A stretch of 64,000 bases of DNA, taken from positions 62,001 through 126,000 of the forward strand of contig NZ_AXBA01000010.1 of assembly GCF_000473085.1 (NCBI RefSeq), read 5' to 3'. Positions 25,436 through 35,260 of this stretch are shown piece by piece (position 1 is the first letter of the stretch; the number at the start of each line of letters is the position of its first letter). This DNA is from Azorhizobium doebereinerae UFLA1-100 (GTDB taxonomy: Bacteria > Pseudomonadota > Alphaproteobacteria > Rhizobiales > Xanthobacteraceae). The notes beneath the pieces are model-generated. The model saw only the letters and a program-made list of their open reading frames with translations, made no database searches and was not told the DNA's origin. The position numbers were made by a program, and so were the translations under genes.

Positions 25436-26992
25436 ATGACCCGCTCCCCTTCCTCCTCCCTGACCAAGCGCCGCGCTGCCCTGATGGCCGGCGTCGTCGG
25501 CTTGGCCGTTGCCGGTGTCGCGGTCGGCCAGTTCGGCTATCCCAGCACCCCGGCCCTCGCCCAGACCACCCAGGCGCCCGCCGCCAACCTCTCTGCCAGC
25601 ACCTTCTCCTTCGCCGACATCGTGCAGAAGGTGACGCCGGCCGTCGTGTCGGTGAAGGTCAAGAAGGATGGCTCGGCCCAGCAGATGGCCATGGGCGACG
25701 AGGACGGCCCCGGCGGCGAGGTGCCTCCGCAGATCGAGCGCTTCCTGAAGCGCTTCGGCCTGGAGAACGGCCCGCAGGGTCCCCAGGGCCCGATGCAGCG
25801 CATGCCCCGCAACGGCGCCCCCGGCGAGCGCCGCGTGGTCGGCCAGGGCTCCGGCTTCATCATCTCCGCCGACGGCTATGTGGTGACCAACAACCACGTG
25901 GTGGACGGCGCCGCCGAGGTGGACGTGACCACCACGGACGGCAAGGAATATACCGCCAAGGTCATCGGCACCGATCCGCGCACCGACGTGGCGCTGCTGA
26001 AGATCGACGGCAAGGCGGACCTGCCCTTCGTCAAGCTGGCGGACGGCGCCCCGCGCGTCGGCGACTGGGTGATCGCGGTGGGCAATCCGTTCGGCCTCGG
26101 CGGCACGGTCACCGCCGGCATCGTCTCGGCCCGCGGCCGCGACATCGGCTCGGGCCCCTATGACGACTTCGTGCAGATCGACGCGCCGATCAACCGCGGC
26201 AACTCGGGCGGCCCGACCTTCGATCTGTCCGGCAACGTCATCGGCATGAACACCGCCATCGTGTCGCCCTCCGGCGGCAACGTGGGCATCGCCTTCGCCA
26301 TCCCGTCCGAGACGGTGCGGACGGTGGTGGACCAGCTCCGCCAGAACGGCTCGGTGGAGCGCGGCTATATCGGCGTGCAGATCCAGCCGGTGACGGACGA
26401 TCTGGCCTCCGGCCTCGGCCTCAACGCCGCCGAAGGCGCGCTGGTGGCCCAGGTGCAGGCGGACACGCCCGCCGCCAAGGCCGGCCTGAAGAGCGGCGAC
26501 GTGGTCACCAAGCTCAATGGCGAGCCGGTGAAGGATGCCCGCGACCTCAGCCGCAAGATCGGCATGATGAAGCCCGGCACCTCCGTCGCCCTGGTGGTGA
26601 TGCGCGACGGCAAGACGCTGCCCTTCGACGTGAAGCTGGAGCAGCTTCCCGGTGAGAAGCAGATGGCCGCCCTCAGCGGGCAGGACAAGGCCGGCCACGA
26701 CGTGCCGCGCCTCGGCCTCCAGCTCGCCCCGGCCAAGAGCGTGCAGGGCGCCGGCAATGACGGCGTGGTGGTCACCGAGGTGGACCCCAACGGCCCGGCC
26801 GCCGCGCGCGGCATCCGGTCCGGCGACGTGATCCTGGATGTGGGCGGCAAGGCCGTCTCCAGTCCGGCCGACGTCCGCGACGGCCTCGCCGCCGCCAAGA
26901 CCGAGAACCGCAAGGCGGTGCTGATGCGGATCAAGGGCGAGCAGGGCGTGCGCTTCGTCGCCATCACCCTCGACCCCAAGGCGCGCGGCTGA
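25436..26992 (+). CDS. degP: periplasmic serine protease/chaperone DegP (HtrA/MucD)
   Basis: A 518-residue Do-type protease that degrades or refolds misfolded envelope proteins. An N-terminal signal with a KRR stretch ends near LAQT. The protease domain has His154 (TNNHVV), Asp184 (TDVALL) and Ser257 (RGNSGGP), followed by two PDZ domains (about 340-430 and 450-510). The insert at 80-130 is glycine/proline-rich and substrate-loop-like. A TTG at 25427 is in frame, but the ATG at 25436 has better spacing to GAGAG. In Rhizobiales degP follows the cycHJKL operon, as here. Confidence 0.94.
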   Translation: MTRSPSSSLTKRRAALMAGVVGLAVAGVAVGQFGYPSTPALAQTTQAPAANLSASTFSFADIVQKVTPAVVSVKVKKDGSAQQMAMGDEDGPGGEVPPQIERFLKRFGLENGPQGPQGPMQRMPRNGAPGERRVVGQGSGFIISADGYVVTNNHVVDGAAEVDVTTTDGKEYTAKVIGTDPRTDVALLKIDGKADLPFVKLADGAPRVGDWVIAVGNPFGLGGTVTAGIVSARGRDIGSGPYDDFVQIDAPINRGNSGGPTFDLSGNVIGMNTAIVSPSGGNVGIAFAIPSETVRTVVDQLRQNGSVERGYIGVQIQPVTDDLASGLGLNAAEGALVAQVQADTPAAKAGLKSGDVVTKLNGEPVKDARDLSRKIGMMKPGTSVALVVMRDGKTLPFDVKLEQLPGEKQMAALSGQDKAGHDVPRLGLQLAPAKSVQGAGNDGVVVTEVDPNGPAAARGIRSGDVILDVGGKAVSSPADVRDGLAAAKTENRKAVLMRIKGEQGVRFVAITLDPKARG

Positions 26993-27393
26993 TCCTCGCC
27001 GCCTAGCTGCCCGGTCAGGGCCGGATCGTCCGGGGGGCGGCCGCAATGGGCGCCCTCCGGCACCGGCCCGGCCGCAGCCTTCCGGGGGCCGGTGCGGGAA
27101 CGCACCTCGCGTCCGGCTCGTTTGCTCCATGCGCCGCGCCTGCGGGGGACCGGCGCGCCCGGCCGGATCGTGCCACGCGGCCGTCCGGCCGGAAGATTCC
27201 AGAGACTGGTGAAGAACCCAGAGATTGGTGCCGAGGCGGTACCTTCCGTCGCCCCAACCGCCGCCGAGGTCCAGTCGGCGCGGGGAGCCTGAGCTTCCCG
27301 CGCCGTTATCATTTTCAGCCCCAAGACGCCGCTTGAACGCCGCACGACCCGTCAAGCCCTGCTGCGCCGGCCCGCGATGGTGAGTAGACTGCC
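26993..27393. other. intergenic region between degP and the second two-component pair
   Basis: No gene supported. It contains a dyad CCGGA-TCG-TCCGG (27021-27033) soon after degP and a pair of near-identical direct repeats (27199-27211 and 27218-27230, see separate entry) before the response regulator. Confidence 0.5.
27199..27230 (+). promoter_or_regulatory. direct repeats CCAGAGAYTGGTG
   Basis: CCAGAGACTGGTG at 27199-27211 and CCAGAGATTGGTG at 27218-27230 match at 12 of 13 bases, with a 19-base period (close to two helical turns). They lie 164 bases before an OmpR-family regulator gene, and such regulators bind direct repeats. A self-control site is possible but unproven. Confidence 0.35.
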
Positions 27394-28110
27394 ATGGACG
27401 CGAATCTCGAACCGGACTTCAGCCTCTCCATGCGACTGCTCCTCGTCGAGGACGACCAAGACGCGGCGGACTATCTGCGCAAGGCCTTCCGCGAGGCCGG
27501 CCATGTGGTGGACCACGCCGCCGACGGCGAGGACGGCCTCGCCCATGCGCTCGACGGCAAGTATGACGTGCTAGTGGTGGACCGCATGCTGCCGCTCAGG
27601 GATGGCCTCTCGCTGGTGGCCGAGCTGCGCGGCCGGGGCGATCAGACGCCGGTGCTCATCCTCTCCGCCCTCGGGCAGGTGGACGACCGCGTGGTCGGCC
27701 TGCGCGCCGGCGGCGACGATTATCTCCCCAAGCCCTATGCCTTCACCGAGCTGCTGGCCCGGGTCGAGGCGCTGTCCCGCCGCGGCGCGCCGCAGGCGGC
27801 GGAGACCGTCTACCACGTGGGCGACCTGGAGCTGGACCGGCTGGCCCATCGCGTCACCCGCGGCGGCAAGGAGATCCCGCTCCAGCCGCGCGAGTTCCGG
27901 CTGCTGGAATATCTCATGCGCCACGCCGGGCAGGTGGTGACGCGCACCATGCTGCTGGAGAATGTCTGGGACTATCATTTCGATCCCCAGACCAACGTCA
28001 TCGACGTCCACGTCTCGCGCCTGCGCTCGAAGATCGACAAGGGATTCGACGTGCCGCTGATCCACACCGTGCGCGGCGCCGGCTACATGGTCCGGGTCGG
28101 GATGCGCTGA
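27394..28110 (+). CDS. OmpR-family response regulator next to degP
   Basis: A 238-residue regulator with receiver (acidic pair ED at 20-21, phosphoacceptor Asp63 in VVDRMLPLRDG, Lys in PKPYAF) and a winged-helix output domain ending IHTVRGAGYMVRVGMR. The start could be the ATG at 27394 or the one at 27430, which begins MRLLLVED; neither has a strong ribosome site. This regulator and the kinase after it are conserved between degP and glnE in Rhizobiales. Target genes unknown; envelope stress is a reasonable guess from the neighbour. Confidence 0.85.
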   Translation: MDANLEPDFSLSMRLLLVEDDQDAADYLRKAFREAGHVVDHAADGEDGLAHALDGKYDVLVVDRMLPLRDGLSLVAELRGRGDQTPVLILSALGQVDDRVVGLRAGGDDYLPKPYAFTELLARVEALSRRGAPQAAETVYHVGDLELDRLAHRVTRGGKEIPLQPREFRLLEYLMRHAGQVVTRTMLLENVWDYHFDPQTNVIDVHVSRLRSKIDKGFDVPLIHTVRGAGYMVRVGMR

Positions 28111-28125
28111 CATGCGCCGGGCCCC

Positions 28126-29520
28126 ATGAACCTCCCGCGCGACTTCTCGCGCCTCATCCGCACCACCGCCTTCAAGCTGCTGGCGGTCTATCTGGTCGTC
28201 TTCGCGGTCTTCGCGGTATCGATGATCGGCTACGTGGCCTGGCACACCCGCCGGCTGGTGGAGAGCCAGGTGTCGGAGAATGTGGAAGCGGAAGTGCGCT
28301 TCCTCGCCGAACAGTACCGCATCGGCGGCGTGCAGCGCCTCGTGCTGGTGATCGACCGGCGCACCCGGCGCCCCGGCTCCTCCATCTACCTGCTGACCAA
28401 TTTCGCCGGCGAGGTGCTGGCCTCCAACGTCTCGGAACTGCCCATCGGCCTGCTCGACCAGCAGGGCACGCGCATCACCACCTACAAGCGCTCCGACGAG
28501 CCCGGCGCGAAGGAGAACCTCGCCTATGTGGAGGTGTTCATGCTGCCCGGCGGCTACCGGCTGCTGGTGGGCAAGGACATCGAGGACCGCGACACCCTGC
28601 GCCAGCTCGTGGTGCGCCCGGCCCAGGGCGCCCTGGTGCTGATCCTGCTGCTCGGCCTCGCCGGCGGCATCTTCGTCACCCGCCGGGTGCTGAAGCGCAT
28701 CGACGCCATGAACGCCACCGCCGAGCGCATCATGGCCGGCGACCTCAGCGGCCGCCTGATGGTGGACGGCACGGGGGACGAGTTCGACCGCCTCGCCGCC
28801 AGCCTCAACGCCATGCTGGAGCGCATCGAGAGCCTGATGGCGGGGCTGAAGGAAGTCTCCGACAACATCGCCCACGACCTGAAGACGCCGCTCACCCGCC
28901 TGCGCAACCGCGCCGAGGAGGCGCTGCGCGGGGCCGCCAGCGAGGACGACTGGCGCCAGTCGCTGGAGAGCATCATCGAGGAGAGCGACGGCCTGATCCG
29001 CACCTTCGATGCGCTGCTGATGATCGCCCGCGCCGAGGCCGGGCAGGCGCGCGCCTCCATGGTGGACCTCGACCTTGCCGACATCACCGAGAACGTGGCC
29101 GAACTCTATGAGCCTTTGGCCGACGAGCAGGGCCTGGACCTCGTCACCGAGATCGCGCCGGTGGCCATCCACGGCATGCGCGAACTGCTGGCCCAAGCGC
29201 TCTCCAACCTGATCGACAATGCCATCAAATACGGCCTGCCGGCGGACGGCGGGCGGGGCCGGATCACGGTTTCGCTGCGCCGCGACGGCGACTTCGCCGT
29301 GCTGGAGGTGGCCGACAGCGGAGTGGGCATTCCAGAGGCCGACCGCGACCGGGTGACCGAGCGCTTCGTGCGGCTGGAGGCGAGCCGCTCGCGCCCCGGC
29401 TCCGGCCTCGGCCTTGCCCTGGTGGCGGCGGTCGCCCGGCTGCATGGCGGGCAGCTCGCCTTCTCCGGCGCCGCGCCCGGCCTGCGCGCCACCCTGCGCC
29501 TGCCGGCCAAGGCCGCGTGA
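28126..29520 (+). CDS. sensor histidine kinase of the degP-glnE block
   Basis: A 464-residue membrane kinase. Helices at about 18-38 and 168-184 flank a periplasmic sensor domain of 125 residues; a HAMP domain follows. The phosphorylated residue is His250 in DNIAHDLKTPLTRL. ATPase motifs NLIDNAIKYG, VADSGVGIP and GSGLGLALV are complete. It starts 15 bases after its regulator. Confidence 0.88.
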   Translation: MNLPRDFSRLIRTTAFKLLAVYLVVFAVFAVSMIGYVAWHTRRLVESQVSENVEAEVRFLAEQYRIGGVQRLVLVIDRRTRRPGSSIYLLTNFAGEVLASNVSELPIGLLDQQGTRITTYKRSDEPGAKENLAYVEVFMLPGGYRLLVGKDIEDRDTLRQLVVRPAQGALVLILLLGLAGGIFVTRRVLKRIDAMNATAERIMAGDLSGRLMVDGTGDEFDRLAASLNAMLERIESLMAGLKEVSDNIAHDLKTPLTRLRNRAEEALRGAASEDDWRQSLESIIEESDGLIRTFDALLMIARAEAGQARASMVDLDLADITENVAELYEPLADEQGLDLVTEIAPVAIHGMRELLAQALSNLIDNAIKYGLPADGGRGRITVSLRRDGDFAVLEVADSGVGIPEADRDRVTERFVRLEASRSRPGSGLGLALVAAVARLHGGQLAFSGAAPGLRATLRLPAKAA

Positions 29521-29734
29521 GGCCGGCGGGATTCGGGGGGCAGGCGGACGTCGCGCGGGTGTCGGCGGCGGTCTGCTAAACTCCAGATAGCGAATCGGCA
29601 GGCGCGGGATCGGGATCGCGGTGCAAACGGTGTCCGCTTCAACGGTGTCCGCTTGCCGGAATGTGCGGCCGGATGCCCGATTGTGCGGCTCCGGACTTGC
29701 GCACTGCACGCGGCTCGTGCCTTTAAGTCAGGCA

Positions 29735-32719
29735 ATGACGGCTTCTACGCTCCATCCTCCCGCCCTCGGATCGGGTCTCGCATGGCAGATGCGGGAGGCG
29801 CCCGTGCTCGTCGATGCGGACGCGGCTGCGGGCAAGCTCGCCCAGGCCCTGGAGCGGCTGGACGAAGCGGGCCGGGCACGGCTGGAGGCGCTGTTCGCGG
29901 ATGCCCCCATGGCCCGCGCCGTGGTGCTCGGCGTCATGGAGGGCGCGCCCTTCCTCACCGACGTGATCCGGCGCGAGCCCATGCGCCTGGTGCGGGCGCT
30001 GGAGAGCCAGCCGCTCGATCGCATCGCCGCGCTGACCGGCGCGGCCCGTGCCGAAGTCCAGGCGGCGCGGGACGAGGCGCAGGACGAGGCGGTGGTCATG
30101 CGCGCGCTGCGGCGGATGCGCAGCGAGGCCGCGCTGGTCATCGCGTTGGCCGACATCGGCGGCGTGCTCAGCCTGATGGAGGTGACCCGCGCGCTCACCG
30201 CCGTCGCCGACACCGCCATCGCCGGCGCCCTCGATTTCCTGCTGCGCGAGGCGGCGGATGCCGGCCGGCTGAAACTGCCGGACCTCGATGCGCCGGGCGT
30301 GGGCTGCGGCCTTGCGGTCATCGCCATGGGCAAGCACGGCGCGGGCGAGCTCAACTATTCCTCCGACGTGGATCTGGTGCTGGTCTATGACCGGCACGTG
30401 GCGCCGCTGGGGGAGGGGGGCGAGGCCGCGCCCACCTTCGTGCGCCTTGCCAAGGGCCTGGTCCGCCTGCTCCAGGAGCGCACCGAGGACGGCTACGTGC
30501 TGCGCGTGGACCTGCGCCTGCGGCCCGATCCCGGCTCGACCCAGGCGGCGCTCTCCACTACCGCCGCTCTGGCCTATTACGAGCGCGAGGGCGCCACCTG
30601 GGAGCGCGCCGCTTATATCAAGGCGCGGCCCATGGCCGGCGACATCGATGTCGGACGCGGCTTCCTCGCCGACCTCGCGCCCTTCGTCTGGCGGCGCGTG
30701 CTGGACTATCAGGCCATCGCCGACGTCCACGCCATGAAGCGCGAGATCCACGCCTTCCGCGGCCACGACGTGGTGGCGGTGGAAGGCCACAATGTGAAGC
30801 TCGGGCGCGGCGGCATCCGCGAGGTGGAATTCTTCGTCCAGACCCAGCAACTGATCGCCGGCGGGCGCGACCGCGCGCTGCGCTCGCCGCGCACGCTGGA
30901 GGCGCTCGACGCGCTGGTGACCGACCGCTGGATCGCCCCCGAGGTGCGCGACGACCTGGCCGAGGCCTATGTCTTCCTGCGCCGGGTCGAGCACCGCCTC
31001 CAGATGGTGGCGGACGCGCAGACCCACACCCTGCCCGAGCACAGGCCGGAGCTGGAGGCCTTCGCCCGCTTCATGGGCTATGCCGACCGCGACAGCTTCG
31101 CCGCCGCGCTGGTGGAGCGGCTGACGCGGGTGCAGGGCCATTATGCGCAATTGTTCGAGGACAGCGCGGCGCCCGCCTTCCTGCACGGCGAGCTCAACTT
31201 CCCGGTGGAGGCCGACGACCGCGCCACGCTCGCCACGCTCTCCCGCCTGGGCTTCCGCGATCCGCCGGCGGCGAGCCGGGCGGTGCGCGGCTGGATGGCC
31301 AGCAAGCCGCGCGCCCTGCGCAACGAGGCGGCCCGCGCCCAGCTCACCCGCATCGTGCCGCTGCTCCTGGAGCAACTGTCCCATGGCGGCGACCCGGACG
31401 GGGCGCTGATCGCCATGGACGATTTCCTGTGCGCCTTGCCGGGGCCGCATCTGCTGGCGGCGCTGGAGCGCAATCCCGATCTGGTGCGGCTGCTCGCCAC
31501 CATCGTCAGCGCCGCGCCGCGCCTCGGCGAGACGCTGGCCCGCCGCCCCTCGCTGGCGGATGCGCTGCTCGACCCCGCCTTCTTCGACCGGCTGCCGGAC
31601 GAGGCGGCGCTCACCACGCGCCTGAACGACCTGTTGGACGCAGCGCCCAATGACGAGGAGCAGTTCGACCGGGCGCGGCGCTTCCGCCAGGAACAGCACG
31701 TGCTCATCGGCGTGCGCATCGCCTCCGGCACCTTGCCCGCGGCCCGCGCCGGTGAGGCCTATGCGCGGCTCGCCGAAGTCATCATCCGCGCCCTGCACGC
31801 CCGCGTCTGGGCGCGCTTCCAGGAAACCCACGGCACCATCGCCGGGGCCGAGACGGCGGTGCTGTTCATGGGCAAGCTCGGCGGCCGGGAGATGACCGCC
31901 GGCTCCGACCTCGACCTGATCCTGCTCTACGACTACGCGCCCGACGCCGACACCACGTCGGACGGCCCGCGCCCGTTGCAGGGGGCGCATTATTTCGCCC
32001 GCTTCACTCAGCGCCTCGTCACCGCGCTCACCAGCCTCACCAATGCCGGCAAGCTCTATGACGTGGACCTGCGGCTGCGCCCCTCCGGCCGCGCCGGTCC
32101 GGTGGCGACCCGGCTCGGCTCGTTCGAGGCCTACCAGCGCACCGAAGCCTGGACCTGGGAGCACATGGCGCTGACCCGCGCGCGGGTCATCTCCGCCAGC
32201 CCGGAATTCGGCGCGCGGGTGGAGGAGGTCATCCTCCAGGTGCTGGCGCGCCCGCGCGACCCGCGCCGCATCGCCGGCGACATCCTCGACATGCGCCGGG
32301 CCATCGCGGCGGAAAAGGGCGAGGGCGACCGCTGGAACCTGAAGCACGCCGCCGGCGGCCAGGTGGACGTGGAGTTCCTCGCCCAGTTCCTGGTGCTGGT
32401 GCATGCCCAGAAGCATCCCGAGATCGTCGATACAGCGACGGCGCGCATCCTGGCCATCGCCGGATGGCTGGAGCTGCTGGCGCCGGAGGATGCCCAGACG
32501 CTCTCCAACGCCTGCCGGCTCTACCAGGACCTGACGCAGGTGCTGCGCCTCGCCATCGACCGGCCGTTCGTGCCCGCCGAAGCCAGCCCGGCGCTGAAGG
32601 CGCTTTTGGCGCGGGCCGGCGAACTGCCGGACTTCGCCACGCTGGACGCGCATCTCGCCGACACCCAGGCCCGGGTGCGGGCGATCTTCGAGCGCATCCT
32701 GGAAGCCGCCGCCGGCTGA
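29735..32719 (+). CDS. glnE: glutamine synthetase adenylyltransferase/deadenylase GlnE
   Basis: A 994-residue bifunctional enzyme controlling glutamine synthetase by adding or removing AMP. Two nucleotidyltransferase domains are visible. The N-terminal deadenylase has GKHGAGELNYSSDVDLVLVY at about 197 and the C-terminal adenylylase has GKLGGREMTAGSDLDLILLY at about 712. The glnD-linker segments KLGRGGIREVEFFVQ and GGQVDVEFLAQFLVL follow each one. The start at 29735 gives the usual length; the frame is open upstream but rich in unlikely residues. Confidence 0.95.
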   Translation: MTASTLHPPALGSGLAWQMREAPVLVDADAAAGKLAQALERLDEAGRARLEALFADAPMARAVVLGVMEGAPFLTDVIRREPMRLVRALESQPLDRIAALTGAARAEVQAARDEAQDEAVVMRALRRMRSEAALVIALADIGGVLSLMEVTRALTAVADTAIAGALDFLLREAADAGRLKLPDLDAPGVGCGLAVIAMGKHGAGELNYSSDVDLVLVYDRHVAPLGEGGEAAPTFVRLAKGLVRLLQERTEDGYVLRVDLRLRPDPGSTQAALSTTAALAYYEREGATWERAAYIKARPMAGDIDVGRGFLADLAPFVWRRVLDYQAIADVHAMKREIHAFRGHDVVAVEGHNVKLGRGGIREVEFFVQTQQLIAGGRDRALRSPRTLEALDALVTDRWIAPEVRDDLAEAYVFLRRVEHRLQMVADAQTHTLPEHRPELEAFARFMGYADRDSFAAALVERLTRVQGHYAQLFEDSAAPAFLHGELNFPVEADDRATLATLSRLGFRDPPAASRAVRGWMASKPRALRNEAARAQLTRIVPLLLEQLSHGGDPDGALIAMDDFLCALPGPHLLAALERNPDLVRLLATIVSAAPRLGETLARRPSLADALLDPAFFDRLPDEAALTTRLNDLLDAAPNDEEQFDRARRFRQEQHVLIGVRIASGTLPAARAGEAYARLAEVIIRALHARVWARFQETHGTIAGAETAVLFMGKLGGREMTAGSDLDLILLYDYAPDADTTSDGPRPLQGAHYFARFTQRLVTALTSLTNAGKLYDVDLRLRPSGRAGPVATRLGSFEAYQRTEAWTWEHMALTRARVISASPEFGARVEEVILQVLARPRDPRRIAGDILDMRRAIAAEKGEGDRWNLKHAAGGQVDVEFLAQFLVLVHAQKHPEIVDTATARILAIAGWLELLAPEDAQTLSNACRLYQDLTQVLRLAIDRPFVPAEASPALKALLARAGELPDFATLDAHLADTQARVRAIFERILEAAAG

Positions 32720-32839
32720 GGCGGAGAGCGATCACCTCGCTGTCATCGTGCGGGCGGCGCGGACCCATCGCGGGCCAGGAGCGGTTATGCTGCCGACGGC
32801 GCGGCTGCCGGCCGTGCCCCAATCTGGCGGAGACCCCTC

Positions 32840-33544
32840 ATGGAAACGCGCCCGGACCTTATCCCGCAGCCCGCCTTCAGCCGCCGCGCCGCTTTGGCCC
32901 TCGGCACCGCCGCTCTGGCGGGGGCGGTGTTCAAGCCGCACATCGCCCGCGCCGCCGCGCCCTTCGCCTTCCCGCCGCTGCCCTATGCGGAGGACGCCCT
33001 GGTGCCGACCATCTCGGCGCGCACCGTGGGCCTGCACTATGGCAAGCACCACAAGGGCTATTATGACAAGCTGAACGTCCTGGTGCAGGGCAAGCCCTAT
33101 GCGGACATGAGCCTGACCGAGGTGATCGTCGCCGCCCGCAAGGCCAATGATGCGGACGTGTTCAACAACGCCGCCCAGGCCTGGAACCACGACCTCTACT
33201 GGGCGAACTTCAAGGGCGGCCCGGCGGCGCCCACGGGCGCCTTCGCCCAGCAGGTGGAGAAGGAATTCCAGTCCCTGTCCATCCTCCAGCGCCGGATGGT
33301 CGAGCAGGGCGACAAGGTGTTCGGCACCGGCTGGGTGTGGCTGGTGCGCGACGGCGACAAGCTCGACATCGTCGGCCTGAAGGACGCCATCAACCCGCTG
33401 CCGGACGGCAAGACCGTGCTGCTGGGCATCGACGTGTGGGAGCACGCTTATTATCTCGACTATGAGAACCGCCGCACCGCCCATGTGGAGGCGGTGCTGA
33501 AGGACCGCGTGAACTGGCAGGCGGTCGGCGCGCGCTGGGGCTGA
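32840..33544 (+). CDS. sodB: Fe/Mn superoxide dismutase with Tat-type signal
   Basis: A 234-residue SOD. A 40-residue export signal with the twin-arginine motif FSRRAALALG and an ALAGAVF core ends near ARAAAP. The enzyme then has metal ligands His66 (LHYGKHH), His117 (WNHDLYW), Asp198 and His202 (DVWEHAYY). The QAWNHDLYW and GWVWLV pattern does not fully settle iron versus manganese. Folding with metal in the cytoplasm before export would explain a Tat signal. It ends 18 bases from the convergent MFS gene. Confidence 0.88.
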   Translation: METRPDLIPQPAFSRRAALALGTAALAGAVFKPHIARAAAPFAFPPLPYAEDALVPTISARTVGLHYGKHHKGYYDKLNVLVQGKPYADMSLTEVIVAARKANDADVFNNAAQAWNHDLYWANFKGGPAAPTGAFAQQVEKEFQSLSILQRRMVEQGDKVFGTGWVWLVRDGDKLDIVGLKDAINPLPDGKTVLLGIDVWEHAYYLDYENRRTAHVEAVLKDRVNWQAVGARWG

Positions 33545-33562
33545 GACCGCCGGGCCGGCGGC

Positions 33563-35083
33563 TCACAGCTCGATGTCGTCGAGCCGCCGGCCCTTGGTCT
33601 CGATGCGCAACTGCCAGGTCAGGAAGGCGCCGAGCAGCGAGGTCGCCACCAGCATGGAGAGCAGGGCAGGGGTGCCGAGCCCGCTCAGCAGGATGGGGAA
33701 GAGGAAGGCGGTGAGCACCGCTCCCACCTTGCCGAACGCCGCCGCGAAGCCGGCCCCCAGGCCGCGGATGTGGGTGGGGAAGACCTCGCCCGCCAGCAGA
33801 TAGGTCTGCGCGTTGGGGCCGAGGTTGCACATGAAGTTGAACAGCATGAAGCCGGCATAGATCAGCACCGTCTGCGCCGGGCCGGTGAAGTGCGCATAGA
33901 AGGACGCCAGCAGCAGGCCCGCTGCGCAGCCGATGAAGCCGAACACCTGGAGCGGGATGCGCCCCACCTTGTCGGCCAGCAGCACCGCCGCCACCATGCC
34001 CGCCACCAGCAGCAGGTCGATGAAGGCCGCGCCCTCGGCCGCCCGCATGTCGCCGGCGACGAGGCCCGCCACACCGTGCACCTGGGCGGTGATGTCGGCG
34101 CCCAGCGCGACGGTCAGGATGGTGGGCGTGAAGATGCCGATGCCATAGGTGCCCAGATCCTGGAGGAACCAGGGCACGGAGGCGAGCAGCGTCGCCCGCA
34201 GGGTCTTGCGCCGGAACAGCACGCCGATGTGGCTCTCCGGGCGGCCGATGCCCGGTTCATGCAGGCCCTTCAGGCGGACATGCTTGGGGTAGCGCGGGTG
34301 GCGCTCCAGCAGGCGGCGCAGCGTCGTCTCCGCCTCCGTCACCCGGCCCTTGGCCAGCAGCCAATGGCTGCTCTCGGTGATGAAGAAGCGCCCGGCGAGG
34401 ACCAGCAGCGCGGGAACGATGGCAAGGCCGTACATCAGCCGCCACGCGCCGAGCGCCGGGTCGAACACCAGCACCAGATAGCCGACCGCCGTGCCGGTCA
34501 GGGCGCCGAGCGCCTGGAAGGAGAAGGCGGCGAGCACCAGGCGCCCGCGCGCCGAGCTGGGGATGCTCTCGGAGATGACGAGGTGGGCGGTGGGATAGTC
34601 GCAGCCGAGCGCGAGGCCGACGCCGAACAGGAACACCAGCATCCAGGGGAAGCTCGGCGCCGCCGCGAGCAAGGCCAGGAACAGGATGAACAGCGCCATC
34701 TCGAACACGAACATGGGCTTGCGCCCGAACTGGTCGGCGAGGCCGCCCAGGAGCAGGGCGCCCACCAGGATGCCGAACAGGCTGGCGGCGCTGACCAGGC
34801 CGTGCTGGAGCGGCGTCATGGCGAACTCGGCGCCCATCAGCGGCAGCGCCACGCCGGTGATGAACACCACCAGCCCCTCGAAGAACTTGCCGGCGGCGGC
34901 GAGGCCCCAGATCCGCCATTGCATGGCGGTCATCGGCGCGGCGGGAACGGTGGTGCCGTCGGCCCAGATCGGGGTTTCGTCGATATAGTCCTGGACACGA
35001 TGGAAGTCCGCGCGGAGCGCGCCCGCCTGGTGGATGTCCGCCGCGCCGGCCGCCGGCCGGGCCTCCCCTGTCTGTGTCCGCAT
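33563..35083 (-). CDS. MFS transporter, sugar-porter-like
   Basis: A 506-residue membrane transporter with 12 predicted spans. Family motifs include the loop GGLADQFGRKPMFV between helices 2 and 3, and the C-terminal half motif ADKVGRIPL. GEVFPTHIRGLGAG near 430 is typical of the sugar porter family and related aromatic-acid or phosphate carriers. The N-terminal 60 residues are hydrophilic. The start is ATG at 35083, with GGAGG 5 bases upstream; a GTG at 35095 is less likely. Substrate not predictable. Confidence 0.85.
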   Translation of the reverse strand: MRTQTGEARPAAGAADIHQAGALRADFHRVQDYIDETPIWADGTTVPAAPMTAMQWRIWGLAAAGKFFEGLVVFITGVALPLMGAEFAMTPLQHGLVSAASLFGILVGALLLGGLADQFGRKPMFVFEMALFILFLALLAAAPSFPWMLVFLFGVGLALGCDYPTAHLVISESIPSSARGRLVLAAFSFQALGALTGTAVGYLVLVFDPALGAWRLMYGLAIVPALLVLAGRFFITESSHWLLAKGRVTEAETTLRRLLERHPRYPKHVRLKGLHEPGIGRPESHIGVLFRRKTLRATLLASVPWFLQDLGTYGIGIFTPTILTVALGADITAQVHGVAGLVAGDMRAAEGAAFIDLLLVAGMVAAVLLADKVGRIPLQVFGFIGCAAGLLLASFYAHFTGPAQTVLIYAGFMLFNFMCNLGPNAQTYLLAGEVFPTHIRGLGAGFAAAFGKVGAVLTAFLFPILLSGLGTPALLSMLVATSLLGAFLTWQLRIETKGRRLDDIEL

Positions 35084-35260
35084 GCTGCCCTCCACCGCGC
35101 ACCCTCACCGGAAGGCATGAACGCCATGTGACGCGCGCCTCATGCCCCTACCGCCATGATAGGGAAGATTTTACCGTTCCGCACGGGTGGTGCCTGGCCT
35201 CCCCTGGTGAGTCGTCCCCGCCTCGGTTATGACCGGCGGGAAACGGCATGGGAGGCTGGC

